Below, in pieces: positions 18,023-28,169 of a stretch of DNA of 64,000 nt. The DNA comes from Prorocentrum cordatum (lineage: Eukaryota > Sar > Dinophyceae > Prorocentrales > Prorocentraceae). The notes beneath the pieces are model-generated. The model was not told the origin of the DNA, searched no databases, and saw only the letters and a list, made by a program, of their open reading frames with translations. The position numbers and the translations under genes were made by a program. The stretch's first letter is position 1, and every line of letters starts with the position of its first letter. The stretch is taken from positions 32,501 through 96,500 of the forward strand of contig CAUYUJ010018065.1 of NCBI GenBank assembly GCA_963575745.1. The letters are read 5' to 3'.

Positions 18023-18500
18023 CCCCATTTCAGACGGCCATCTGCTCGGAGGAGGGCCAGTCGAGGCAGCGGCGGAGCTGCCTGGCGGCGCTCGTCCTTG
18101 CGGAGGGGCTCCCGGAGGCCTCGCATCTCCCCGGCCGGGTCCGCCTCGAGAGACGGGTCTGGACGGGCCCTGGGTTAGGTCGGGCTTGTCCCCCTACAGG
18201 GGGATTTTCGACGAGAAAACAAAAAATACCCCAAAAATAATCAGAAAATAGTCCAAGAATAGTTTGGGGATTATTGTTTGAGTATTTTTGACCTTTTTTG
18301 GATTATATGTTGGGGGTATTTTTAATTTTTCGCCGAAAATCCCCCTGTAGGGGGACAGGCCCGACTTCAGCCCTGGGAGGGGTCCGGGGCCGACTTGGGC
18401 TGGGCGGGAGGGCCGCCACCGTCTCAAGAGGCTCTCCCCGAGGCCAGGGCGACCGAGGCCCTGGCGGCGACGGCGACCACGGCGGCGGCGACGGCGATGG
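18023..18500 (+). CDS. candidate two-exon fragment split by element A3
   Basis: Sequence 18023-18173 in frame 3 reads into a GLDGPW end. Removing 18174-18370 as a GT-AG intron joins it in frame to EGSGADLGWAGGPPPSQEAL and an Ala/Thr-rich tail at 18377-18500. The first part is flanked on the left by element G1, which could itself be an intron. Composition is Gly/Pro/Ala-rich, so coding status rests on frame continuity and the direct repeats at the junction. No domain is recognised. Confidence 0.35.
18174..18370 (+). mobile_element. introner-like element, family A (copy A3)
   Basis: Direct repeats CCCTGG at 18168-18173 and 18371-18376 flank GTTAG, then the inverted repeats GTCGGGCTTGTCCCCCTAC ... 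GGGGGACAGGCCCGAC, then TTCAG. The element therefore has GT at its first base and AG at its last, making it a ready 197-base intron. Confidence 0.8.
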
Positions 18501-18639
18501 CGACGGCGACGGCGATGAGGAGAGCAGACGGCTCTGCGCGATTGCGGGCCCTTTTTGCGCCCTCCAGAGGTCTCCGACCTCCTCCTCCCCTTCTTGGGGA
18601 GAAGGGAGGGGGAGAGATAGAGGTCAACAGGAGGAGGAG

Positions 18640-18880
18640 GAGGAGGAGGAGGAGGAAGAAGATGGGTGGAGAAGGGCAAACGGTGAACGGGAAAGAGGAC
18701 GTCCACGGGGAGGGGGCGGATGAGGATGGGGGATGAGGAATAGGAAAAGGAAATTGGGGAAGGCACGGGGGGAAGGTGAGAAGGAGGTGGGGAAAGAGTG
18801 GGAGGGGGAAATGGAGAGCGAGGAGGAGGCGGGAGAGAAGGACGGGACGACAACGAGGAGGGCGAGACGCCGACAAAAGT
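18640..18880. repeat. (GGA)n and G/A-rich tract
   Basis: Purine-strand tract, pure at 18630-18660 and degenerate onward. Confidence 0.85.
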
Positions 18881-19129
18881 TACCTGCGGGCGGAGGCATT
18901 GCTTGTCCAGCTGCCCCCCGCAATTTCGCCCACTGCGCAGTATTTTGGGCGGAAGGCATCGTGGTCCCAGGAGTGCAATTCCGTCGCACGTTGCGGGGGG
19001 TTGTGGCCTCGGCAAGAGGGGGGACACGCAACTGGGAGCCGGGGGTGGTCCCACGGAAGACCATAGAGAGCTTGCCAAACAGCACTGAGCATTCTTCCAC
19101 GCCTCAACGTGGCAGTAGGCACGGCAGCG

Positions 19130-19400
19130 CATCATCATCCACCCACGTGGTGGTACAAAGCCAGTCCCATCGTTTCCGTTGGGTTGCGTCCTGGATGTCC
19201 GTGTTTCGTGCTTCGGGAGTTGGCGTGTCTGCATGCAGGACCGCCAATGTTGCCGTTGGGCTGACTCCTGGAGGTATGCACCTCGTGTGTGGGAGTGTGT
19301 GGAAGGAGGTATGCAGGGCCGCCAGCCTTGCTGCTAGGCTGTGTCCTGGAGGTACTTACTTCGCGCAAGATGCAACCCGAAAGCGCCGTGTGGAACACTG
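19130..19400 (+). repeat. about 72-75-bp tandem repeat, three diverged copies
   Basis: CCGTTGGGTTGCGTCCTGGA, GCCGTTGGGCTGACTCCTGG and GCTGCTAGGCTGTGTCCTGG recur at about 72-base steps, each followed by a TGTCCGTG / TATGCACC / TACTTACT variant. Confidence 0.6.
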
Positions 19401-19779
19401 TCGGCCGTGGGCGTGAACCAACTGCAGCATCGAAAGAAGGGAGCGCGAGAGGCACAGATGCAAAGGCCAACAATTCGCTGGCCCACCGGGCCAGAGGCGT
19501 GCTCAAATCTCCAGCACGAGCTCCAGAACACTTTCAGGTCGCACACGCGGGGCGGCCCCTGGGGGATCCGGTGCGAGAAGTTCCATGACGGCCGAATGTG
19601 ACCTCAGGAAGGCTTCAGAGGGGCACGGGCCCCTGGACCTCTTCTGGGGTTGGGCTTCAAATCTCGGGTCGTTCGTTCACCGCCCAGGAGCCAGAGACCA
19701 TCCCCCTGAGTTCGAAAAATACGGAGAGTGTTCGTGTCGAGTGTTCAGGACGTTGTATGTTTGGGGGCGACGACGAAAA

Positions 19780-19818
19780 GGACGACTGCGACCGAGATGA
19801 GGGCGATCACGACGATCA

Positions 19819-19860
<42 letters not shown>

Positions 19861-20370
19861 GGTTTGCAACGGCGATAGCGACGGCGCAAGTTCGTTCATG
19901 ATCACGACGGTGTCGACCACAACAACCACCACCACCACGACCACCACGACAACGAAACAGCGACAACGGTGGCGACAACGACCAGACGTCCCTGCTGGGG
20001 CCTCTGGAGGTCATCTCAGGAGCATCCAAATCTTCGGTCCTCGACAACGACGGCGACGACGACGATGGCGGCGGCGACAGCGACGGCGACCACGACCACG
20101 ATTGCGACCACGACGACGGCGACCACTACCACGACGAAATCGGTGGCGACGACGATCACGACGACGACGACGACCACGACGACGACGACGACCACTGCCA
20201 CTGCCGCTGCCACTGCCACTGCCACGCCGAGAAAGGTGGCGCCGACGACCACCACGGCCACGATGAGGACCGACGGCCGCGACGACGACCACGGACGACT
20301 GCGACCGCGACGACAACTGCCCCGACGAAAATCCACGACCACGGCGATGAAGAGGACGGCCTCTTTCACC
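19780..20370. repeat. (GAC)n/(CAC GAC)n arrays
   Basis: Two Asp/Thr-coding blocks (19790-19985 and 20040-20370) are separated by about 50 bases containing CCTGCTGGGGCCTCTGGAGG. Frames are repeat artefacts. Confidence 0.9.
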
Positions 20371-20374
20371 GCCC

Positions 20375-20523
20375 ACCAAACCACCCCAACCCAACCCGAA
20401 GGCCTCAATTTGCCTTCCATTTCGGGCGGGGGGGGGTCGGAGAACATCGAAAAAACACGTATGGAACCCATACCCCCCCCAACACGAAATTCGGATCTTC
20501 GGGTTGGGTTGGGGTGGTCTGGT
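20375..20523. mobile_element. MITE-like element, family R, 27-bp TIRs
   Basis: Arms 20375-20401 and 20497-20523 are inverse repeats of an ACCAAACCACCCCAACCC-type sequence with a single mismatch. Total length is 149 bases; the core has G9 and C8 runs. One copy in the window. Confidence 0.85.
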
Positions 20524-20535
20524 AGGTAGTCACTC

Positions 20536-20700
20536 TTGCCACGACGCCAAAAGCGGCAGCGGCGGCCGGAGGCGAACACGCTGCTCAAGGCCCAGAGCCT
20601 CGCGGTGGCGCTGGCGGCAGGCGCGCTGCGCGCCGCCGCCGTGGAGGACACGGCCCTCGGGGGGGCCCCCGTCCCGTCGCCCTCCCCCTCGGCAGCTCGG
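20536..20700 (+). CDS. candidate exon, unknown protein
   Basis: The frame reads about 50 residues with an amphipathic Leu/Ala helix (NTLLKAQSLAVALAAGALRA) before entering a (CCT)n proline tract at 20710. It begins directly after MITE R. It could be an exon fragment; it has no recognised family. Confidence 0.3.
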
Positions 20701-20709
20701 GCCTTCCCT

Positions 20710-20790
20710 CCTCCTCCTCCTCCTCCTCCTCCTCCTCCTCCTCCTCCTCCTCCTCCTCCGCCTCCGCCTCCGCCTCCTCCTCCTCCTCGG
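20710..20790. repeat. (CCT)n tract
   Basis: Pure CCT with a CCG sub-block. Confidence 0.95.
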
Positions 20791-20799
20791 CAACGTGGG

Positions 20800-21930
20800 A
20801 TAGTAGGCAGCGGGGGGCGGGAGGCGTTGGGGTTCGTGGTGTTCGGACGTTGCCGTCGGTCCTCGTCGGCTCTGCGGCCTCGCGGTGCTTCCCAGCAGCT
20901 GCGCATCGACGAGAGGCGTCCCGGGGGCCCCGGATCGAACGGCCGCTGGAGGCCCCAGTGATGGTCCGAGAAGCCGCCGGCAGGTCGAGACATGGTGGCC
21001 CTCCCCAGCGACGTTCGTCCGGTCGGGCCTCGGACAGGACCCCGGGGGAGGCCCGGGAACGGAGTCTGAGCGGATGTTGGCCCTCGTCCTTTTCGTCCCT
21101 CCTTCAGGGGCGGGCGGCGGTCGGCGCAGAGGGGGAACACGACCACCCCCAATCGCCCGTGCATGGTCGGAGGCCCCCCCAGCCCCGGCGAGGAGCGTGC
21201 AGGCTCGCCGAATCGGGGGGCCCGTCGCCGATCTGTCTGCGACCAAGCCCCTCCTGCAGGCGACGCGCCCAGTAAGGACGCGCGACTTCATCCAGGGTGC
21301 CCTGGTGTCCCTGCCTCTGCGGCCCGTCCTCTGCTGTGTGTGTACCGGTCGCCCGTCGCCCAAAGCTCCCAACTGCGGCCTTTCAAGGGTCCTGCGTCCT
21401 TCCCACCAGTCCTGCATGCACATGTTGACTGTATCATTCCCCCTCACCTCCCTATCATTGCCCCTCACCTCCGCCACAGGTCGGGCATCGCCGCCGCCGT
21501 CGCCGTGTGTGTCGCTGCCGTCTCCGCCGCCGCCGCCGCCGCTGCCGCCGCCGTCGCCGTCGTTGCTGTCGCTGGCGGGGTGGTGCGCGGCTGTCTTGAC
21601 TGGTTGCTTCCTTCGGAGGGGGGGCAGTAGGGAGGGAGGAGGAGGGAGGAAGGAGAGGGAGAATGGAGTCCCTTATCCTGATCCTCCTCCTCATCCTCCC
21701 TCGTCATCTATTCCCCCCTCCTGCTCCTGCGTCTTTCCTGTGCCCGCCTTCCTGATTCTCCTGCTCCCACTCTTCCTCTTCCTCCTGCTCCTCCTCCGCC
21801 ATCCCTTTTCCTTATGAATAGCTCCTCCCTGTCGCAACGCAGGACGTGTCGGTAGGGCGGGGCGGGCGTTTCGTTTGAGACTTCCCCACGGTTTGTGATC
21901 TTGATGCTTGAAAGTTGGAAACAGTTTTCC
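20800..21930. other. mixed region with GCC tract, no confident gene
   Basis: Contains a diverged family I-like block at 21130-21245, a GCC/GTC array at 21485-21575 whose Ala/Val frame mimics a membrane segment, and G/A and CTC-rich sequence at 21620-21800. I see no convincing coding exon. Confidence 0.4.
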
Positions 21931-21933
21931 TGG

Positions 21934-22045
21934 CATCGTTCGGACGTGTGCATGGCGAAAACCATCGAGGAGTATTCCTGATCATTTGGGGAATAAACCA
22001 CTCACGAAGCCGAAAAAAACACAGGGAATGGACGTCCGAGCGATG
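21934..22045 (+). mobile_element. MITE-like element, family C (copy C1)
   Basis: Left end CATCGTTCGGACGTGTGCA, right end GACGTCCGAGCGATG. The interior has ACCATCGAGGAGTAT, GATCATTTGG and an A-rich GAAAAAAACACAGGGAA. Other copies: 29998-30118, 32766-32890, 33232-33334 (left end lost), 47758-47878. Confidence 0.8.
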
Positions 22046-22059
22046 GCGAGTTTTGCGGA

Positions 22060-22810
22060 CGAAGGGCGGGCCCTTTCCATATTGTGGTGCTCGCCTTTAG
22101 CGCCGCGCACGTGCGTGTTCGAAGGCGCAAAAGCGCTTCGAGGATGGATGGGTGGCTCCTTTTCAAAATGTGGCTGTCGCATTACAGTCGGGGCCCTGAA
22201 GAAGGAACCCTTTTCGTTGGGGAGGGGCTCCGTGTTCCTTGATTGCTTCACAGTTTGCCTTGGGTGGTCGTTATGTTTTCGATGGGAAATCGAAGTTCAA
22301 CTTATGGAAAAAAGTGGCCTCGTTCCTGATTTAGGGTTCCTGAGGTCAACGCCCCGACTGTAAAAGTTTGCAGCAGATTCAGGGGTGGAGGACAGCTCGT
22401 TTTAAATGTGGCACTCGCTTTAGCGCCGCGCGCGCATTCGTCTCAAAAGTTGGCCGCAGCTCCAAGGATGGAGGGCGAGTCCTTGTTCGAAAACTAGCTC
22501 TCGCACTGGCGCCGTGGACATCAGTTTTGAAAGTGTGCGGAAGCTTAAGGGTAGAGGATGGTTCCTTTTCGAAATCTGGTTCTCGCTGTGTTGGAGCTGC
22601 GCACTGGCGCCCCAAAAGTTGGCAGCAGCTCCAAGTATGGAGGGCGGGTCTGTGTTCAAGAAGTAGCTCTCGCTTTATCTCTGCGGACACCTGTCTCAAA
22701 AGTTCGCACTGGTGTAAAATTGCATGGCGGCTCCTTTTCAAAATGATGTACTCGCGTTCGCGCCGCGCACATGCATGTTTGAAGTCGCTAGTGTTCCAAG
22801 GATTCGTATG
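22060..22810 (+). repeat. about 88-bp minisatellite
   Basis: Units contain CTCCTTTTCAAAATGTGG, CTCGCTTTAGCGCCGCGCGC, CAAAAGTTGG and AGCTCCAAGGATGGAG. Around six copies are visible, one split by MITE B3. A reversed related block lies at 56555-56800. Confidence 0.75.
22183..22362 (+). mobile_element. 180-bp Tc1/mariner-like MITE, family B (copy B3)
   Basis: TA-CAGTCGGGGCCCTGAAG ... TCAACGCCCCGACTG-TA, exactly 180 bases. It sits inside a unit of the 88-bp minisatellite, so it is younger than the array. Confidence 0.93.
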
Positions 22811-22949
22811 GCTGAAGCCCCAGGACTGCCCCATTTAGGAATGGTAGGACGCAAGTGTCAGTTTGATTCGTGGTGTTGAAGTCCGACGAATGGTGTGCTG
22901 GTAAGATGTAGGATTGTCATGTCGGGCCGGCGCTTGTGTCGGCGGCGGC

Positions 22950-23390
22950 TGGCGACGGCGGCGGGGACGACGATTTCCATTTCTGGGTCGGCGCCGGCGC
23001 CTGCGGCGACGGGCGGCGGTGGCGTGGAGCGTCGACGAAGACGACGGTGGTTTGTGGTGGTGGTGGTGGTGATGGTGGTGTGGTGGCTTGTGGTGGTGGT
23101 GGTGGTGGGTTGTGCTGCTGGTAGTGGTGGTGGTTGTGGCGGTGGTGGTGGTGGTGCGGTAGATTGTGGTGGTGGTGGTGGTAGTGGTGGTGGGTTTTTG
23201 TGGTGATGGTGGTGGTGGTGATGGTGAGTTGTGGTGGTGGTTGTGGTGGTGGTGGTGGCTGTGGTGGTGGTTGTGATTGTGTGGTGCTGTTGGTGGTGGA
23301 GGTGGTGGTGGTGGGTTGAGGCGGTGGTGGTGTTGGTAGTGGTGGTGATGGTGGTGGTAGTGGTGGTAAGTGTCGCTGCGTCCCCGCCGT
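22950..23390. repeat. (GGT)n/(TGG)n array
   Basis: A long GGT-rich strand with scattered TGC and TGT changes. The His/Thr-rich minus frames are artefacts. Confidence 0.95.
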
Positions 23391-23394
23391 CGCC

Positions 23395-24116
23395 AGCGCC
23401 AGGCCAGCGCGAAGCGGGGGGGGGGGTTGAACCCCCCCCTTCCCTTGGGCTGCCTCTGGTCAACGTCGCTGCGTCCCCGCCGTGAGCGCTGCTGGCGGCC
23501 GCCAGCACCGGCGCCGAAGGGCGGGGGGGGGGGTTTGAACCCCCCCTCCCCCCTTGGGGGGGGGGGTCGGGAGGGGAGGGGGGTTGGGGGGGAGGGGACG
23601 CCCCCTTTGGTTTTGATCGACGGCGCTGAGTGTTTGGGGGGGGGGCCCACCCCCCGGTTGGAAACGCGCCGCCGAATGTTCCCCAGGCAAGCGCCTGTGA
23701 AACGCGTTCTCTCTCATGTCGCCACGTTGATCCGTGGCGCTGAAGTCCCAGGACTTGCGTTTGGGCACGATTGAGGATTTTCAGACAGCTGTTTTCAAAT
23801 ATGTCACTTCCTGTAGTGGCAATGGATTCGTCGAGTGGCTTTTGAGGAGAGAATCATATACGCTTCGCGTCTCCCCACCAGCCCATCCACAAACGGTGTC
23901 CAGGCGAGTTGAGGTGATCAGGGAAGTGCGGGAGCAAAGAGGTGGACGGACGAACCGTGCGAAGGATGGAGGAGGAGAAGCAGGAGGTTGGGTGGATGAG
24001 TGATTAGGTGGAAGTAAGATGAATAGGATGATGATGAGAGGAGGACGGGGAGGAGGGGGAAGAGAAGGAGTTGGAGGAGTAAGGAGGAGCAGGAGGAGGG
24101 AGGCAAGCGAAAGGGC
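23395..24116. other. G/C-run repeats, then unassigned sequence
   Basis: GTCGCTGCGTCCCCGCCGT occurs at 23372 and 23464, each followed by G9-12 and TTGAACCCCCCC. From 23765 onward the sequence is mixed with no recognised gene and turns G/A-rich at 23970-24110. Confidence 0.4.
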
Positions 24117-24410
24117 TAGAGGTCTCTTGGATGCCTCTCGGAGTCTCTTGGGATATCTCTTGGGCGTTTCTTGGAGGCATCTTGGGACGTCTTCGGGGTC
24201 TCTCAGCGGTCCTGGGGGGGGGCTATTGGGCGCCTTGGGTGCCTCGGGGGGGGGGGGCTATTAGGGGCCGCTTGGGGTCCTTTGGGGGGCCTCTTGGGGG
24301 TCTTTTGGGGGGCCATCTTGGAGCCATCTTTGGGCGTTCGTGGGGCCTCTTCGGGCCTCCTGGACGCCTCTCGGGGCCAAATTGGAGGAGATCGATCAAA
24401 GAATGGGGGT
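24117..24410 (+). repeat. LG minisatellite
   Basis: CTCTTGGGG / CCTTGGGGTCC-type units, forward orientation, with G9 and G11 runs. Confidence 0.8.
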
Positions 24411-24502
24411 TCCTTGATTAGCCTCTCCCCAAGAAAATGCCAACATGGGGCCAAAACCTTAGTAAACCCAATGATGTTGGCTTCCTCGACCAGGCCGTTT
24501 TG

Positions 24503-24647
24503 GACGCTCCAATTACCCGCGACCGCACCCGTCCAGGTCCAGGGGAGGGGGAAGGGGGAGGGGTAAACCCTTCTCCGAAGGGGAAGAGGGAGGGGTGGAA
24601 GAGGAAACGCCCTAAACCACCTACGCCCAGAGGGCTGGTGGGATTCG
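24503..24647 (+). mobile_element. dispersed repeat, family J (copy J2)
   Basis: Matches 16146-16291 through GACGCTCCAA, GTCCAGGGGAGG, CTTCTCCGAAGGGGAAG and GCCCAGAGGGCTGGTGGG. Both copies are preceded by CCAGGCC. Confidence 0.6.
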
Positions 24648-24694
24648 GAGGGATGGTTGAGTGCAATGTCGTTAACTCGTTTCGGATGTTCAAT

Positions 24695-24800
24695 GTTCCT
24701 CCTCCTCCTCCTCCTCCTCCTCCTCCTCCTCCTCCTCCTGCTCCTGCTCCTGCCCCTGCCCCTGCCCCTGCCCCTGCCCCTGCTCCTCCTCCTCCTGCTC
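24695..24800. repeat. (CCT)n and (CCTGCC)n tract
   Basis: Pyrimidine tract changing from CCT to CTGCCC hexanucleotide units. Confidence 0.95.
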
Positions 24801-24819
24801 ATGCACTGTATCCCCGAAT

Positions 24820-25308
24820 ATGGGAGCCATCGCTGTTCCCGTTGCGTTCTGTCTTCGACCTGGGGGGAACTCGAGTTGTGTGCCTCGGGCTGATCGCCCG
24901 AAGGGGCCCAGGCGTGGCCCAAGGAAGTTGTGGTTTGGGTTCGAGGGCCCGTGGTTGTGTGCGGGCTCGCTTCTCACGGGTCTCGTCGTCTCGGGTTTTG
25001 GGATCGTTTCAGCATGTGTGTTTGCCACCGTTGCGGGCGCACGGCCATGTTTGATGGCCGCAAGTTTGTTGTTGGTTGTTTGGCATCTTCGGAGAAGGGC
25101 TGAGAAAATGTGGCAAGGATCTACTAAGGGTCGCATGGTTCCCAGTTCAGCAGAGGTTCTCGCTGCTGGTTCGAAGCTTGAGCGAGAGGTGGTCATGGCC
25201 GAAGCGCCTCACAGCAGTGATTTGGATCCCCCTCCCTTGACGCGCTCCACCATCCTCCCTCTTTGTCTCTTTCCTCCGAACGCTGCGCTGCGCACGTGCT
25301 CCAAATGA
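24820..25308 (+). CDS. putative small membrane protein, unknown family
   Basis: A 162-residue frame from ATG 24820 to TGA 25308. Residues 1-50 are basic and mixed. Two hydrophobic spans follow near 51-70 (CAGSLLTGLVVSGFGIVSA) and 71-92, ending in LRRRAEKMW, then a soluble tail of about 60 residues. Third positions vary normally, unlike the flanking repeats, and the frame contains no simple repeat. The ATG lies just downstream of a CCT tract, so a longer upstream exon is possible. No homologue recognised. Confidence 0.42.
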   Translation: MGAIAVPVAFCLRPGGNSSCVPRADRPKGPRRGPRKLWFGFEGPWLCAGSLLTGLVVSGFGIVSACVFATVAGARPCLMAASLLLVVWHLRRRAEKMWQGSTKGRMVPSSAEVLAAGSKLEREVVMAEAPHSSDLDPPPLTRSTILPLCLFPPNAALRTCSK

Positions 25309-25370
25309 TCCCAAGTCGTTCCCCTCCTTCTGGCCCACCTTCTGCGATTGCCCCTCCAGTCGGGTGAACG

Positions 25371-25793
25371 ATGCGACAGCTGTATCGTTTGGCCGTTGTG
25401 CCGGGCAGGGTGTCCATCGTTCGGTCGTTCGATGCAGATCGGCCCCCAGCCCCTCTGGACCATGGACGCAAAATGCTAGTTCTTCTGCTCGTTTCCTGCC
25501 TCCTCCTCTCCGCCCCCCGTCCCCCATCCGCCCCCTGTTCCTCGCCGTCCTCCTCACGGCCACCGTTGAAGGACACGCCCCTGTGCCCCAGCGAGCCCTG
25601 GTGCGTCGACCGCCGGGGCTGGGACTGCTGGACGTGGGGGGTCCTCGCCTCGTCGGCGTCGTCGTCCCTCCTCTGCGGAGGACGGCCGGTCGAGAGAACG
25701 GCGGGTCTCCCTGGCGAGGTTCCTGCTTCGGGGGCCTCCTGGAGGGCCCTCGTCGCCACTGCTGGATGCGGCTCGAGGAACGGGCCGGGATAA
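25371..25793 (+). CDS. low-confidence ORF with signal-like segment
   Basis: A 140-residue frame from ATG 25371. An internal Met near residue 35 begins MLVLLLVSCLLLSA, which looks like a signal peptide, followed by a Cys/Trp-containing stretch (CPSEPWCVDRRGWDCW). A second frame over the same bases is also open to 25885, so coding frame is uncertain. No family recognised. Confidence 0.25.
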   Translation: MRQLYRLAVVPGRVSIVRSFDADRPPAPLDHGRKMLVLLLVSCLLLSAPRPPSAPCSSPSSSRPPLKDTPLCPSEPWCVDRRGWDCWTWGVLASSASSSLLCGGRPVERTAGLPGEVPASGASWRALVATAGCGSRNGPG

Positions 25794-26397
25794 ACCCCGA
25801 GTGGGTTCTGGGGACAATTTTTGTTCGCAGATGTGAACTGGGCGGGGGAGCCGCCGTTTTGTCTCAAGTGGCTTTCCTTCGATAGAGGGTCCCCCACCAT
25901 TTATTCTCCTTCAGCATCCTCTTCATCCTCCTTCCTTGCCCCTCTTGATCGATCGAGGGTACCTTTTTGTCGTGCTCGTGTTGCTGCGGCCCCAAAAGAC
26001 CTGCGGGGACTGCGCCCGTCTCTTCCGTCTCTTCCCTTCCAGCCTTCCTCGTCATTTTGTTCCCCCCCGTCCTTCCGGTCGTCTCCCTCAGTGTCCCTTC
26101 AAGGAGTGGGCTCCAGAAGGTCAGCTGCAGGCAGATCGCATCCCAGCGAGTACTCCTGTGCACGTCGAATGTCAGCTGGAGGTACCTCATGGAAACGAAG
26201 CCCCTCGCCCCCTCCTGGCTTCTAGAGGGCTGCCATCTCCGATGTTGGACGCGCGCCGCTCGCGCAGACTGAATATCGAGGGCGTACCGTCTCCGAGACG
26301 CGGTGTCATTGGCAGGTCTGCCTCGCCACGCCGCACCTGGTGTGTCCCTGTGCTGCAGGCGTGCTTGCGTTCTCTCACGTACCCGACCTCTGCGCTC
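25794..26397. other. unassigned stretch
   Basis: Mixed sequence with several short open frames but no domain, no terminal repeats and no long array. Confidence 0.3.
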
Positions 26398-26553
26398 TGT
26401 CGGGCCTGTCCCTCTACAGGAGGAAGATTCAAAAATAGTCTAACGATAGTCTGGGCGCGATTTGTTGACTATGTTTGACCTGTTTGGGTGTATGTTTTTA
26501 CTATTTTTATTGTTCGCCCAAAATCCGCCTGTAGGAGGGCATGCCCGGCCTAA
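26398..26553 (+). mobile_element. MITE-like element, family A (copy A4)
   Basis: GTCGGGCCTGTCCCTCTAC at left, CCTGTAGGAGGGCATGCCCGGC at right. The interior TTGTTCGCCCAAAATCCG matches A2. Confidence 0.75.
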
Positions 26554-26970
26554 CCGTAGTACGGACGCAGTGTTTCAGCAAGGCCGCCCTTCGCACCCTT
26601 TCACGTTCTGCCCACACTTGTAGGATCGGCCCACGTCTCATGCATCGTGATGTACCTGTCTTTCTCGCTCGCTGCCTCGGACGAGCCCTGCTTCTAACGC
26701 CCGCGCTGCCTCCCCAGACACCCGACGATGTCACGGCTCTTTCATGGCGTGGGCCCCCAGACCCCCTCGACCCCGTCCTTGGGGCCGGCTTACCATCCTG
26801 AGTACTATTGTGATCCTAGAAGTGGCATCCGGACGCCGAGGATGGTGTGGTGAGCATGTTCGTGAGTCTTGCACCCAGGACGTTCAGACCATGGATGGTT
26901 CCTTATCTGATGAGGGTGGCGGTGGCATCCATGGCAAAGCGAGGAGGAGGGAGGGAGGAGGGGAATTACG

Positions 26971-27147
26971 ATGACGACGACGACGACGACGACCGAGGTC
27001 CTCACCACGGAGATCGGAGCCGGGTGGCTCTCGGTCGCCGTGTTGACGCGCATGTCGGCGGTCGCCAAGTTCATATGCAAGACCGCCACAGCCCCGTCCA
27101 TCTACCTGTTCTACATCGCCACCGGCTTCCGGGACGTCCGCTTCGAG
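26971..27147 (+). CDS. candidate 59-codon exon, unknown protein
   Basis: Frame 1 from ATG 26971 runs 59 codons to GAG followed by GTGAAC, a possible GT donor at 27148. After seven Thr from an ACG run, the peptide is ordinary and well mixed: LTTEIGAGWLSVAVLTRMSA, then KFICKTATAPSIYLFYIATG and RDVRFE. GC is high at third positions, as in the 7-TM gene. The ATG may not be the true start because the exon could begin upstream at an acceptor. Family unknown. Confidence 0.42.
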
Positions 27148-27369
27148 GTGAACGGTGTCTTCTCATGTTCCTCGTCTTCGTCTCCTCATCATCGTCCCTC
27201 CCCCTTTCCACAAGGAGCCTCGATGCTCTTCCTGCCCTTTCCTGGCCATCCTCCCCCAACTCCCATTCCCGCCCCCTCCGCGCTTCCAATTCCTGTTTCC
27301 ACCTCTTGTTTCTCCTTTGCCCCCTACCCATCCTCATCATCCCCCTCTTCATCTTTCCGCCCCATCTAA

Positions 27370-27470
27370 CTATTCACTCCTCCTCCTCCTCGTCCTCCTC
27401 CTCCTCCTCTTCCTCCTCCTTCTCCTTCTCCTCATCCTCCTCTTCCTCTTCTCCACTTCCCTCCAACTCC
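27370..27470. repeat. (CTC)n/(CTT)n pyrimidine tract
   Basis: Mixed CTC and CTT trinucleotides. Confidence 0.9.
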
Positions 27471-27559
27471 ACCCCTCCCCCTTTCCTCAACAATCGAATG
27501 GCCTTCGGCGCATCCCGCCTCCGTGCCTGGGTTGTGGGTATGAAGCCTATTGGATGTTT

Positions 27560-28090
27560 GTTGGGATCGCATGGGAGGCCGGGCCTCTTGGAGGCAGTCT
27601 GAACGCCTATTGGGAGCTTTTTTTGGTGCCTCTTGGGGCCTCTGTTGGGCCTCGTGGGGCCTTCTGGACGCCTCTTGGGGCCTCCTGGGAGCCTCTTGGC
27701 GTAGACGGCTCGGATGTTCGCTTCGTTTTCCATCTCTGGGCCCATTTGGGGGCCTCTTGGATCGTTCTGGATGCCTTTGGGGCCCTCTTGGTCCGTTTGG
27801 GGGCCCTCTTGGAGACCTCTCGGGCCGTCTTGGGGTTGTCTGCCGTCTGGGAGCGTCGGGGAGCCGAAAAAGCGAAACGCCAAAATCCGTCAAAAAACTC
27901 TTGCCCCCCCCCTGGGAGGCCCCTTGGACGCCTCTTTCTGAGCGTCTTGGGCCGTCTTGGGGCCATCTTGAGCGTCCTGGAGCGATCGTTCGGCGACTCG
28001 GGGCCCTCTTGGACCGCCTTGGTGGTTTCCTGGAAGACCTCGTGGCCCGTCTTCGGACCCCTCGTGGGCCCGAAACACTCACGCGACAAC
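27560..28090 (+). repeat. LG minisatellite with AT-richer linkers
   Basis: Forward CTCTTGGGGCC units interrupted near 27705-27735 (GATGTTCGCTTCGTTTTCC) and 27855-27900 (GCGAAACGCCAAAATCCGTC). These linkers resemble those in the 51.8-52.7 kb array. Confidence 0.8.
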
Positions 28091-28169
28091 CCTTCCCGGA
28101 GCCCAGGGGGCACGCTCCAAATCCCAGGGGGCACGCAGTTCATTTCACCCCGCCCGCCGAACTGGCGGA

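Noticed and set aside
22835-23650. His/Thr/Pro-rich minus-strand proteins
   Set aside because: They are translations of the GGT array on its complementary strand.
25153-25185. tRNA-like GGTTCGAAGC T-loop motif
   Set aside because: No acceptor stem or anticodon arm could be built around it; it lies inside an open coding frame.
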